The notes beneath the pieces were generated by a model. The model saw only the letters and a list, made by a program, of their open reading frames with translations, had not been told where the DNA came from and did no database searches. A stretch of 64,000 bases of DNA from Burkholderiales bacterium (GTDB taxonomy: Bacteria; Pseudomonadota; Gammaproteobacteria; Burkholderiales; Burkholderiaceae_F): positions 1 through 64,000 of the forward strand of contig JADCGS010000026.1 of assembly GCA_020248865.1 (NCBI GenBank). Direction: 5' to 3'. How positions within the stretch are numbered: the first letter of the stretch is position 1; every line of letters starts with the position of its first letter. Shown one piece after another: positions 53,401 to 62,728 of this stretch. The position numbers were made by a program, and so were the translations under genes.

Positions 53401-53691
53401 CAGGCGACCGACGGGCGCCAGGCGCTTGAGACGGTGGAGCGCGAGGGCGGCCGCTTCGACGCCGTGCTGCTGGACATGCACATGCCCGTGATGAGCGGCT
53501 ATGAGGCGCTGGCACAGCTGCGCCAGCGCTACAGCGCCACCGCACTGCCGGTGATCGCCCTGACCGCCGCCGCGCTGTCTTCCGAGCGCGAGCGCTGCAT
53601 GGCGCTGGGCGCCAACGGTTTCGTGACCAAGCCGATCGACGCGCCCAGGCTGTGCGAGGCGGTGCGCAGCTGCGCGGCCGCCCGCGCTTGA
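50467..53691 (+). CDS. Hybrid sensor histidine kinase/response regulator with multiple PAS domains
   Basis: This 1074-residue sensor has six or so N-terminal membrane segments (about 20-200). Four PAS-like domains follow (about 210-690); one ends with YWGVGRDITAEYE and others with FDLTERRAAEQK and YLVATARDVTAKE. The HisKA helix has His716 (ANTSHEIRTPLNG), with HATPase N-box VANFLSNALKFT and G boxes NDTGIGLAPE and FGGTGLGLSI. The receiver domain is at the C-terminus with Asp1003 (VLLDMHMPVMSGYEAL) and Lys near GANGFVTKPID. No output protein is adjacent; it may feed a phosphorelay. The signal is unknown. Confidence 0.95.
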   Translation: MFSQDHFSAPATGPRRTIDAVLSPVLVGAAAVLAAVGLLYAALRAAVLPWALVWPSGVAAVALAATMVVAALLGRAGRIAAATHVVLAAACLAIGGFGWSTQLGSHAASLGGLAVVITAAAVLSGLRAAIAYTLLSALVVLVLHGAEHAHLIGGAAAAADGPGVLRLYAHGAILLGALLVGYLLQRVFQFMARAAQLERERFHTLLRIAADWYWEQDEQFRFTYISPEAATRSTMAIESQLGRTRWELPELGMSESEAAAHRADLLAHRPFRDLILRRFGPTGRPIYAAISGEPVFDVDGKFRGYWGVGRDITAEYESQQATLRSERLFRGLFEVSPSAFIVHRRGAIVSANQAAARLFDFPSTAAMTGLVMTALNRPESREPAAAQIAAMEKMPVGSTLPTAELTMQTRLGQPRFVQAIVVRVELVDGPANMSLYFDLTERRAAEQKLRGSEQLLKQLVESNPDYVTVSRLRDSRLELVNAGFERLTGLARAEVVGRFALDLGIWHDPAERVRLVEAVRSEGLAHDVPARLRRVDGSLREVLFSAAQFEAGGEQYLVATARDVTAKEVERLKYEAILASASIGIGFTRERRFEHANPAFEQMFGWPLGGLGGQPGAVVWPTAEDYAEVGRIVGPALARGEPVEVERLMRRRDGSTFWCRLLARVVDPLQPVVGGTIWIAEDVTERREIQRALAAAKEQAEAASQAKSAFLANTSHEIRTPLNGLLGLARLALDARSDTARTREYLKLILESAETLSTIISDILDLSKIEAGKLTLERADFDLHALLQTIYTAYRDLVTAKGLVLQFDLAPGVPVHVNGDAVRVRQIVANFLSNALKFTAHGRIELRVQPANGRVRFAVNDTGIGLAPEAQARLFQPFSQADESTSRRFGGTGLGLSICRELALLMDGEVGVDSVAGRGSTFWAELPLPAAAPPAAPAAAAADEELPLAGLRLLLVEDNAVNMLIADSLLRGWGAAVVQATDGRQALETVEREGGRFDAVLLDMHMPVMSGYEALAQLRQRYSATALPVIALTAAALSSERERCMALGANGFVTKPIDAPRLCEAVRSCAAARA

Positions 53692-53777
53692 GCGCCGCCA
53701 GCCGCGCCGGTGGCCGGCAACAGTGCGGACCCGGGACTGCGCCATCCGCGCGACGGGTGAACGGGTGTCGGCCAGAC

Positions 53778-53825
53778 GCCCGCGCGCTGCAAAGGCCGGC
53801 GCGGGGGCGTTTGCAGCGCGCGGGC
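53778..53825. terminator. Bidirectional hairpin between convergent genes, perfect 16-bp stem
   Basis: GCCCGCGCGCTGCAAA and TTTGCAGCGCGCGGGC are exact complements around a 16-base loop, between the kinase and uup genes (convergent). Only three A/T pairs close to the loop, with no U-tract, so this may work as a stem-type terminator or RNA-end protector. Confidence 0.65.
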
Positions 53826-53910
53826 GGCAATCCGCGCGGATGACCGCTTGCCACGTCCGGGCCGCAGGCCGTGCGCGCGGTGCGCGGGTGCCTTCAGCGG
53901 GCGGGTGCCT

Positions 53911-55715
<1,805 letters not shown>

Positions 55716-55716
<1 letters not shown>

Positions 55717-56630
55717 CAGCGTGCCGGCGCGGCGGCCGGTGCCGGCGCGGTGGCGATCAGCAGCACGCCGGCGGCCGCCAGCGCCAGCGCGGACGCGTGC
55801 AGCGGCGTGAAGACCTCGCCGAGCACGCCCACGCCGACCAGCGTGGCGCTGACCGGCAGCGCCACGGTGAAGACGCCGGCCTCGTTGGCGCGCACGGCCT
55901 GCATGCCGGCCATCCACAGCCAGACCGCAAACAGGCTCGCCGCCAGCGCGTAGAACACCAGCAGCAGCCACAGTCCGGCGCCCAGCGCGCCCAGGTCGAT
56001 GCGCGTCAGCTGCCACAGGCCCAGCGGCGCCATCAGCACCAGGCCCCAGAGGTTGATCAGCGCCGACACGCGCAACGGCGGCCGGTGCGCCAGGCGCTTG
56101 GCCAGGATCACGTAGATCGCCTCGCAGACCACCGCGCCGAGAATGAACAGGTTGCCGAGCAGGCTCGCCTGTGCATCGGTCGCGCCGTCGTGCCGCGCCA
56201 GCTGCAGCAGCGCGATGCCGCCCACCGCGAGCGCGATGGCCAGCAGGGCGCGCCCGCCGAGCGTCTCGCGCAGCGCCAGCCAGGACAGCAGCGCCACCAC
56301 CGCCGGCAGCGTGCTCAGGATCACGCCGGCGGCCGCCGCCGTCGTCAGCGCAATGCCGCTGAGCATGCAGATGCTGAACAGGAAGTTGCCGAAGAACGAC
56401 ATCACGAACAGTTGCACCTGCTCGCTGCGCGCCAGCGGCGGCTCGCCCGGCGCGCGCCGCAGCCACGGCAGCATCGCCAGCGCCGCGATGCCAAAACGCA
56501 GGAAGGCCAGCGCAAACACCGGCAGCACCGCCACCAGCGGCTTGGACAGCGCGACATAACTGCCGACCAGCGCCATCGAGGCCGTCAGCAGCAGGTAGGC
56601 GCGCAGTCGGGCCGGGCGCGAGGCGGGCAT
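55716..56630 (-). CDS. EamA-family (DMT superfamily) transporter
   Basis: This 304-residue ten-segment membrane protein is of the drug/metabolite type: ASMALVGSYVALSKPLVAVLPVFALAFLRFGIA opens the first EamA repeat and GNLFILGAVVCEAIYVILAKRL the second. It may export amino acids or other metabolites. ATG 56630 was preferred because the longer frame is Pro/Arg-rich. It lies immediately upstream of uup in the same transcript. Confidence 0.93.
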
Positions 56631-56808
56631 GGCGGGGCAGCGGGCAAGGCCGATGGGGAGGGCGGGGTGCGCGCCGGAACGCCGCGGCGGCGGCACCGAT
56701 TGTCGCAGGGCCGGCCGCGCCGGCGCCGGCGCTATCGGCATAACCAATTGGCCTAAGCGGTGTGCCGCCGGCTTCCTACGATGCCGGTCTTCCGTCCGGA
56801 GACCTGCC

Positions 56809-57162
56809 ATGCATCGCCTGCTTGCCGCTGTCGCGCTGTCCTCGTGCCTTGCCCTGCCGCTTGCTGCTGCTCATGCGCAGAGCCCCGCCGAAGCGCGCGC
56901 CGAGGCGGCGCTGGCGCAGCTTTCGGCGCGCTACCAGCAGATCTGGGCAACGTTGACGCCGGCGCAGCGGCAGGCGTTTTCCGCCAGCGAGCGGCGCTGG
57001 CTGCACAGCCAGCGCTACGACGAGGAGCGCGCCTGCCGCGGCACCCAGCCCTCGGCCGAGCGCGCTGCGGAGTGCCGCGGGTCGGTTCTGCAGCAGCGGC
57101 TCGACGGGCTGACGCCGGTCCAGGCCGGCGCGCCATCGGCCGGATCGCGCAGACCGGCGTAG
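56809..57162 (+). CDS. Secreted LprI-like (DUF1311-type) protein
   Basis: This 117-residue secreted protein has signal peptide MHRLLAAVALSSCLALPLAAAHA with cleavage near AHA|QS. The mature part YQQIWATLTPAQRQAFSASERRWLHSQRYDEERACRG...AECRGSVLQQRLDGL resembles the lysozyme-inhibitor LprI N-terminal domain with its two cysteines. It may inhibit a host lysozyme or be a generic periplasmic protein. A TACGAT element lies 32 bases before the ATG. The last 15 residues are low complexity. Confidence 0.65.
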   Translation: MHRLLAAVALSSCLALPLAAAHAQSPAEARAEAALAQLSARYQQIWATLTPAQRQAFSASERRWLHSQRYDEERACRGTQPSAERAAECRGSVLQQRLDGLTPVQAGAPSAGSRRPA

Positions 57163-57333
57163 CTGCATCCGGAAAACGGGGTTACGGGGCGGATCGCTGC
57201 GCCGGGCCGGCCCCCTTCCTGACCGTTCCGGCCGTTTCCCGGCGGGCAGCGGCTTGACGGTCGAACGGTCGCTGCCGGCGCCTCACCGGCCCCGGCAGCG
57301 GCCGCGGGTCGGCGGCGTGGGTTGCCTAACGGG

Positions 57334-57368
57334 TAACAGGCAACAGGCAGCAGGCAACAGGTAACGCG
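57334..57368. repeat. Five tandem 7-bp repeats (CAACAGG type)
   Basis: Units TAACAGG, CAACAGG, CAGCAGG, CAACAGG, TAACGCG lie in the 368-base gap before the XRE regulator gene. Apart from this array and an unrelated GC-rich stretch, no gene or clear promoter was found in the gap. Confidence 0.8.
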
Positions 57369-57530
57369 CAGCCGGGGCATTTCGAAAAGTTGCCAAGGTG
57401 CGAAGCCGCGTGCCTTTTTTCCGTATGGGCAACTGACGGTACCCGTGGTCCGGTGGGCGGTCCACGTGGCGGCGCTTGCGCCGCCGCCGTCAGGCCGGCC
57501 CGGACCCGGGCTTCGACGATCGAGCTTCCG

Positions 57531-58235
57531 ATGAACTCCGACAACCTCCATCACTTTGCACGCCGCCGACTGCCCATGGCAGAGATTGCCCAGCTGGGGT
57601 GGCGCATCCAGGAACGCCGCCTCCAGAGGGGCATGACCCTGGACGTCATATCGCAGCGCACCGGCTTCTCCAAGGGCTACCTCTCGCGCATCGAGAACGG
57701 CAGGAAGACCCCGCCGCTGCCGACGCTCGGCCGGATTGCAGCGGCCCTGGGCACCGAGGTGCAGGCGCTGCTGGCCGCATCTGCCCGGCTCGACGGCCTG
57801 CCGCAGTACCGCGTGCTGCGCGCCGGCGAGCGGCCCGTGGTCGAGCGGGACGGCAGCCGCCTGGGCTACCGCTACGAGGCGCTTGCACCGGACGACGCCT
57901 TCGCCCGCATGGCCCCCTTCGTCGTACATCTGCCGCGCGACGTCGACCGGCACGTGTTCTTCGAGCACGATGGCGAGGAGTTCGCCTACGTGCTCAGCGG
58001 CCGGACTGCCTGGCAGGTCGGGGACGAGCGCCACGTGCTGGAGGCTGGCGACACGGTGCTGCTCGACTCGCGCCTGCCGCATCGGGCCTGCGCGATCGAT
58101 GGGGACGCGACGGTCTTGATCGTTCTGCTGCCGCGACGGGAGATGCTGCCGGCCGGCAGCCCAGTGCGAGCCGGCGCCTGGTCGGTCGGTGACGGCGCCG
58201 AACCGCCGCGGGAGGTCGAAGCAGTCGCCGCCTAG
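57531..58235 (+). CDS. XRE-family transcriptional regulator with C-terminal cupin domain
   Basis: This 234-residue regulator has a helix-turn-helix at about 25-80 (LGWRIQERRLQRGMTLDVISQRTGFSKGYLSRIENGRKTPPLPTL) and a cupin ligand domain at about 130-220 (FFEHDGEEFAYVLSGRTAWQVG, LEAGDTVLLDSRLPHRACA). Such regulators sense small organic ligands and control nearby catabolic operons. The usual partner operon is absent: the next gene is a convergent DUF423 gene with a shared CTAG stop. ATG 57531 has no clear ribosome-binding site; an in-frame ATG 15 codons later is possible. Confidence 0.92.
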   Translation: MNSDNLHHFARRRLPMAEIAQLGWRIQERRLQRGMTLDVISQRTGFSKGYLSRIENGRKTPPLPTLGRIAAALGTEVQALLAASARLDGLPQYRVLRAGERPVVERDGSRLGYRYEALAPDDAFARMAPFVVHLPRDVDRHVFFEHDGEEFAYVLSGRTAWQVGDERHVLEAGDTVLLDSRLPHRACAIDGDATVLIVLLPRREMLPAGSPVRAGAWSVGDGAEPPREVEAVAA

Positions 58236-58603
58236 CGCGACCGCCAGGGTGTGGCCGCCAGCAGCAGCCAGCCGGCCAGCAGCAGCACCCCGCCGAAGGG
58301 CGTGACCGCGCCGAGCGTGCGCACGCCGCTCAGCGCGAGCGCGTACAGGCTGCCCGAGAACAGCAGCGTGCCGGCGACAAAGCACCAGCCGGCCGCGCGC
58401 GGCAGCCGTCCGCCCCAGTGCGCGCAGGCCCAGGCGGCGGCCAGCAGCTCCAGCGCATGCAGCCCCTGGTAGCGCGCCCCGGTCTCGAACACGGCGAGCA
58501 GGTCCGGCGCCAGCCGGACCTTCAGGGCGTGCGCGCCGAAGGCGCCGGCGGCCACGCTGAGGGCGCCGCTGAGGGCGCCCAGCGAGAAGAACAGTCGGTC
58601 CAT
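58232..58603 (-). CDS. DUF423 family membrane protein
   Basis: This 123-residue four-segment inner-membrane protein matches DUF423 (YgdD-like): FFSLGALSGALSVAAGAFGAHALK, ETGARYQGLHALELLAAAW and LGAVTPFGGVLLLAGW. Its stop overlaps the XRE regulator stop by CTAG in a tail-to-tail arrangement. Function is unknown. Confidence 0.9.
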   Translation of the reverse strand: MDRLFFSLGALSGALSVAAGAFGAHALKVRLAPDLLAVFETGARYQGLHALELLAAAWACAHWGGRLPRAAGWCFVAGTLLFSGSLYALALSGVRTLGAVTPFGGVLLLAGWLLLAATPWRSR

Positions 58604-58723
58604 GCGCACATGATGCCCGGCCCGCGCCGCCGGCGGGCGGCCGGCGGCGGCGGGCCGCTGCAGCGGGCGGCAGGATCGCGGCAAGATAGCGATCCTGCTG
58701 CAACGACCCTTGCCGGTTCCGCC

Positions 58724-59017
58724 ATGGCTGCCCCTGCGACCCGCCACAACATCCCGCCCGAGTTCCTCGACGCTGCCGACGAGTTCGTGCAGCTGGCCAA
58801 CCGGCTCAGCGAGCAGTACCCGCGCGACTGGGTGTGCGCGGTGATGATGTACGCCGCCGCCCGCTACAACGCCTTCACCTGGGTCACGCGCGAGGGCGAG
58901 CCCGGGCAGACGCTCGATGCGGCCGCCGCCTACTACGCAAGCGAGTACGACAAGATGCTGCGCGACAACGTCGACGAGATCGAGCCGCACTACCGGGCGG
59001 CGCGCCGGCCGACCTAG
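58724..59017 (+). CDS. DUF3144 family protein
   Basis: This 97-residue protein matches DUF3144: PPEFLDAADEFVQLANRLSEQ, VCAVMMYAAARYNAFTWVTR and AAYYASEYDKMLRDNVDEIEPHY. It is soluble and helical, function unknown. It is divergent from the DUF423 gene and is probably a single-gene unit. Confidence 0.85.
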   Translation: MAAPATRHNIPPEFLDAADEFVQLANRLSEQYPRDWVCAVMMYAAARYNAFTWVTREGEPGQTLDAAAAYYASEYDKMLRDNVDEIEPHYRAARRPT

Positions 59018-59237
59018 CCGGCCCGGACGTTTCTTCAGGCGCGCGGGCTTGCGCGGCAGCCGCGCAAACCCACGTCGCCCCGACCGCCCCGACCGCCCCG
59101 ACCGACTGCGGCCCGACGCGCGCCCTTGCATCCGCTCGAGCAACGGCGATGCCGGGGGGGCGACCGGGTAAAGCTTCCGCGCTAGCCTGCGCTCCCCGGC
59201 GCGGCAGCCTGCTGCGCCGAACCCGCAGGAGACCCCG

Positions 59238-59402
59238 ATGCCCAAGCTTGCCGCCGCCGTCGCCACGGCCCTGTTCGCCCTGAGTGCCCCGGCCATCGCC
59301 CAGGACCCGAAGAAGGAAGAAAAGAAGAGCGAGGCCAAGAAGGACGAGAGGAAGGACGAGAAGAAGGAGAAGAAGGAGAAGAAGGCCAAGGGCGGCTGCT
59401 GA
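59238..59402 (+). CDS. Small secreted lysine-rich peptide
   Basis: This 54-residue product has a clear signal peptide (MPKLAAAVATALFALSAPAIAQ) followed by a tail of Lys/Glu/Asp repeats such as KKEEKKSEAKKDERKDEKKE, ending KGGC. GCAGGAGACCCCG provides a ribosome-binding site at the ATG. It has no domain; a highly charged periplasmic peptide could bind metal or polyanions. The purine-rich, AAG-heavy codon run is unlike the surrounding DNA. It is below common gene-size cut-offs and easily missed. Confidence 0.65.
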   Translation: MPKLAAAVATALFALSAPAIAQDPKKEEKKSEAKKDERKDEKKEKKEKKAKGGC

Positions 59403-59565
59403 GGCCGCCGCCGCCCGCCGGCAGGGGCCGCGTCAGCCGCCCTTTGCATGGGGCCGCTCGCGTGCGCGGGCGCCGTAGCGGGTGCCGCCGCTGCGCCCCG
59501 CGCCTGCAACCCGGCGCGGCCGGGCATCCGCGCGCCCGTCCCGCATGGCGCGGGCCCCGTCCGGG

Positions 59566-60045
59566 CTAGAGCAGCCCCTGCTCGGCCAGCTCGCGGATGC
59601 GGCCGACGGTGTCGATGTCGGCCTGCTCGTAGGCCTGGTTGCGCAAGCCGACGGTGACGGCATCCAGCTCGCCCTGGCCGTCGACCGCAGCCGACTCGTA
59701 GACGAAGCGCAGGTACAGCCGCTGCGGGTGCGGCTCCTCGATGCGGATGGTGAGCGAGCTGGCCGGAAAGCCGGCCGCCGCCTCGGTCTCGATGCGCGTC
59801 TGCTCCAGCGGGGTGAGCAGCACGCGGTCGTGCACCACGAAACTGCCGAAGTCGAGCGTGCGGGTCAGCGTCGCGACGGCGCCCTCGTGGCCGCGCGCAT
59901 GCACGGTGGCGCCGTTCAGGCCAAGCACGAACTCCCACGGCTGCTCGGCGCGCCGCACCAGCCCGCGCCACAGTTGCGCGCGCGTCAGCAGCGGCAGCAG
60001 CGGCACCCGCGGATCGTTGACCTCGACCAGGTGTTCGTAGCGCAT
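59566..60045 (-). CDS. SRPBCC family protein, AtaL-like (DUF1857)
   Basis: This 159-residue protein has the AtaL/DUF1857 pattern: RYEHLVEVNDPRVPLLPLLTRAQLWRGLVRRAEQPWEF, followed by FVVHDRVLLTPLEQTRIETEA and RLYLRFVYES. Homologues are ligand-binding START-like folds of unknown role. ATG 60045 opens MRYEHLVEV; the longer frame adds 39 Arg/Pro-rich residues. It converges on the small secreted peptide gene. Confidence 0.88.
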   Translation of the reverse strand: MRYEHLVEVNDPRVPLLPLLTRAQLWRGLVRRAEQPWEFVLGLNGATVHARGHEGAVATLTRTLDFGSFVVHDRVLLTPLEQTRIETEAAAGFPASSLTIRIEEPHPQRLYLRFVYESAAVDGQGELDAVTVGLRNQAYEQADIDTVGRIRELAEQGLL

Positions 60046-60456
60046 CGATGGCGGACCCTCAGCGCGCGGTCGGGCCGGCGCCGGCGCGCCGGTGGTAGGC
60101 GGGGCAACAGCGCGCCCGATGGCTACGCAACCGCGGCGCCGGCGAGGGACGGCCGGCCGCACGGCCGGCGCCAGCGAAAACCGCGCAAACGTTCATGACC
60201 CGAGTCTAGAGCGGCCTCGCGCCCGCAGCCGCCGGGCCCGTGCTCCAACCCCGCGCGCTTGACGCCGCTGCTGGCCGCCGTCGGCCGCCCGCCGCCGCTG
60301 CGGTGCGTTGCCGGCCGCGCCGATGGCGCCCGCGGTCCCGGCGTCGGCTCCGGCCCGCGCGGTGGTGTCCCGGCCAATGGCCGCCCTAAAGTCCGCCGCC
60401 GCGCGGCCGATACCAGGACAGGGCGTTCTCGCCCAAAAATTTCCGGATACGCGCAC

Positions 60457-60648
60457 ATGTTCAAGTTCGCCTTCATTCTGGGCATTGCCGCCGAGTGGCT
60501 GCTCGGTCCGGCGGTGACGGGCGCCGAGGCCCTGGCCTCGGCCAGCCTGCGCGCCTTCATGTTCATGCTGCTGGCCTGGACGCTGCTGGAGGCCTGTCGC
60601 ATGCTGGTGCGCGCGGTGCAGTCGCTCGAAGACCAGCCGACGCCGTAG
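60457..60648 (+). CDS. Small membrane protein
   Basis: This 63-residue hydrophobic protein has one or two membrane segments: MFKFAFILGIAAEWLLGPAVTG and AFMFMLLAWTLLEACRMLV. There is no known domain. The ATG follows an AT-rich ATTTCCGGATACGC stretch rather than a clear ribosome-binding site. It is upstream of the GST gene by 87 bases. Confidence 0.5.
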   Translation: MFKFAFILGIAAEWLLGPAVTGAEALASASLRAFMFMLLAWTLLEACRMLVRAVQSLEDQPTP

Positions 60649-60735
60649 CCATCGCCCGGCGCGGCCGATCGGCGCGGAGTTCGCCCCGCGGCCGCGGCGG
60701 CCTATCATCGTCCACTTCTCACCACGGAGCGTTCG

Positions 60736-61341
60736 ATGAAGCTGTACTACAGCCCCGGCGCCTGCTCGCTGTCGCCGCACATCGTCCTGCGCGAGGCCGG
60801 CCTGCCGTTTGCGCTCGAAAAGGTCAACCTCAAGACCAAGGTCACGGCCAGCGGGGAAGACTTCACCCGCATCAACCCCAAGGGCTACGTCCCGGCGCTG
60901 CAGTTCGACGACGGCAGTGTGCTGACCGAGGGCTCGGCCATCGTGCAGTGGGTGGCCGACGAGGTGCCGGACCAGCACCTGATGGCACCGGCCGGCACCC
61001 TGGAGCGCTACCGCCTGATCGAGTGGCTCAACTTCATCTCCACCGAGCTGCACAAGAACTTCTCGCCGCTGTTCAACCCCGCCACGCCTGACAGCGTGCG
61101 CGAGTACCAGATGCAGCAGCTTGCCCGGCGCATTGGCTACGTGGAGCAGACGCTGGTCGGCCCCTACCTGACCGGCACCCACTTCACCGCTGCCGACGCC
61201 TACCTGTTCACGGTGCTGTCCTGGAGCGGCTACGTCAAGCTGGACCTGGCGCCGTTTCCGAAAGTGGTGGCGTTCAACGCGCAGGTGAGCGCGCGGCCGG
61301 CGGTGCAGGCGGCGCTGCGGGCCGAAGGGCTGCTCAAGTAG
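60736..61341 (+). CDS. gstA: Beta-class glutathione S-transferase
   Basis: This 201-residue cytosolic GST has catalytic Cys10 (LYYSPGACSLSPHI) and His106 (ISTELHKNFSP), the two beta-class active-site residues. The N-terminal thioredoxin fold and helical C-terminal domain have the family's length. It conjugates glutathione to electrophiles. TATCAT at 60703 is a possible -10 element, and a GGAG lies before the ATG. Confidence 0.95.
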   Translation: MKLYYSPGACSLSPHIVLREAGLPFALEKVNLKTKVTASGEDFTRINPKGYVPALQFDDGSVLTEGSAIVQWVADEVPDQHLMAPAGTLERYRLIEWLNFISTELHKNFSPLFNPATPDSVREYQMQQLARRIGYVEQTLVGPYLTGTHFTAADAYLFTVLSWSGYVKLDLAPFPKVVAFNAQVSARPAVQAALRAEGLLK

Positions 61342-61387
61342 CAGCCCCGGCGGGGCGGCATTGCCGCGGCGCGCGGGCGGCGGCTGG

Positions 61388-62425
61388 GTGCGCGTCCGTT
61401 ACCGGTTGCATCCATGCACTGAGGTAGATGTCGTGGCCGAGGGGCTGTTCGAACTGTCGGAGTGCTGCCCTCCGGGTGTCGAAGCGGCCGCATTGCGTGC
61501 GGCGGTGGTGCGGCTGGTGCCGCAAACGCCGCTGCATCTGGATCTGGCGCCCGACCGCGCCGCGGCGCAGCGGCTGGCGCGCAACGAAACGCGCGACGAC
61601 GGCGCCGAACACTGGTTCCGCTACTTCACCGAGGAAGACAAGGCGCGCTGCGACGACCCGACCTTTGCGCTTGCCATGGTCAATCACGAGTTCTGCCAGG
61701 TGGTGCGCGGCGGCGGCAGCTTCCCGGCGCAGGTGCTGCTGGAGGGCGGCGGTACCGGCTGTGCGATCGACCGCGACGGCCATGTGCTGACCAACTACCA
61801 CCTGGCCACCGGCGAGATCGAGCACCTGGACCGGCAGGCCGGGGTGCGCGGGCGTGAAGAGCGCTGCCGCAACCTGCAGGCGTGGATGGCGGTTCCTGCT
61901 GGGGCGACCTGGCGCTGGCAGCGGGCCGACGCGGTGTACCTGGTGGCCAATCCGCCGCAAGGCGATGCGCTGCGTCCCTCGGCAGACTCCCGCTACCGGT
62001 TCCGCCTGCATGCCGACGTGGCGCTGCTGCGCATCGAGCCGGCCCCCGTGGCCTGGCTGCCCTTGTCGGTCGCGCAGCCGCGGCCCGGCGATCCGGTCTG
62101 GATGGCGGGCTATCCGCTGCGCACCGCGCGGGGCGCGGCCGCTTACCGCGACGCCGACGGCAGCCTGCGCATCAGCGCCGGCCGCGTCACCGCCATCGGC
62201 ACGGGGGAGGAGGACGGCGAGCGCTTCATCGTCAGCGACGTCGACGGCGCCGCCGGCAACAGCGGTTCGCCGCTGTTCGACGTGCAGGGCCGCGTGATCG
62301 GCGTGTTCTCGCGCGTGCTCGAACCCGACCCGCGCAGCCTGGTCACGTATGTACCGATGCGCCGCATCCACGTGCCCGGCGCCTGGGCGGCAGCAGCGCT
62401 CGGTCTGGCTGCGGGAGCCGGCTGA
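61388..62425 (+). CDS. Trypsin-like serine protease (S1/HtrA-like) without visible signal peptide
   Basis: This 345-residue protein has a chymotrypsin-fold triad: His in VLTNYHLATG, Asp in LHADVALLRIEP and Ser in GAAGNSGSPLFDVQG, with HADV and GNSG typical of S1B/HtrA-like enzymes. About 100 residues precede the protease domain. No signal peptide is seen with GTG 61388 or with TTG 61361, so the protease seems cytosolic or leaderless; the true start is uncertain. Its TGA is the first part of palindromic element copy C. Confidence 0.8.
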   Translation: MRVRYRLHPCTEVDVVAEGLFELSECCPPGVEAAALRAAVVRLVPQTPLHLDLAPDRAAAQRLARNETRDDGAEHWFRYFTEEDKARCDDPTFALAMVNHEFCQVVRGGGSFPAQVLLEGGGTGCAIDRDGHVLTNYHLATGEIEHLDRQAGVRGREERCRNLQAWMAVPAGATWRWQRADAVYLVANPPQGDALRPSADSRYRFRLHADVALLRIEPAPVAWLPLSVAQPRPGDPVWMAGYPLRTARGAAAYRDADGSLRISAGRVTAIGTGEEDGERFIVSDVDGAAGNSGSPLFDVQGRVIGVFSRVLEPDPRSLVTYVPMRRIHVPGAWAAAALGLAAGAG

Positions 62426-62587
62426 GAGGGTGAGAGGCAATCCGACATGCCCGCTGTGACTGCCCAAAGCGCCCCACTCGTCGTTGCAAATGCTCGAAGT
62501 AGCCCGAGCTACGGCTGCGCTTTGCGCCTAGATTGGAGCGCTTTGGGCAGCCCCCTCGGGCACGCCGGATTGCCTCTCACCCTCTGA
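62423..62587 (+). repeat. 163-bp palindromic element, copy C
   Basis: Nearly identical to copy B at 19260: the main difference is CGAAGTAGC rather than CGCCGTAGC at the tip, which spoils two tip pairs. Outer arms GTGAGAGGCAATCCG/CGGATTGCCTCTCAC are perfect. It starts with the TGA of the protease gene. The rest of the 303-base gap to the convergent hydrolase (62588-62728) holds only GC-rich sequence with no supported feature. Confidence 0.92.
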
Positions 62588-62728
62588 CTGCGCCGCTCCG
62601 GCCGGGCGCCCGCCGCACCACCGCGCCGCTCGGGCTGCGCGCCTGCTCCGGCCGACGCGCTCCGGCCGAGCTGCGGGGCGTTGCTGCGCGCGCTGGAGCA
62701 CGGCGCGGACCCGCCCCGCGCCCCCGCT

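Noticed and set aside
50431..53745. 1104-codon minus-strand open frame opposite the hybrid histidine kinase
   Set aside because: Composition is His/Arg/Gln-rich without motifs and the plus strand encodes a complete kinase. Typical high-GC antisense artefact.
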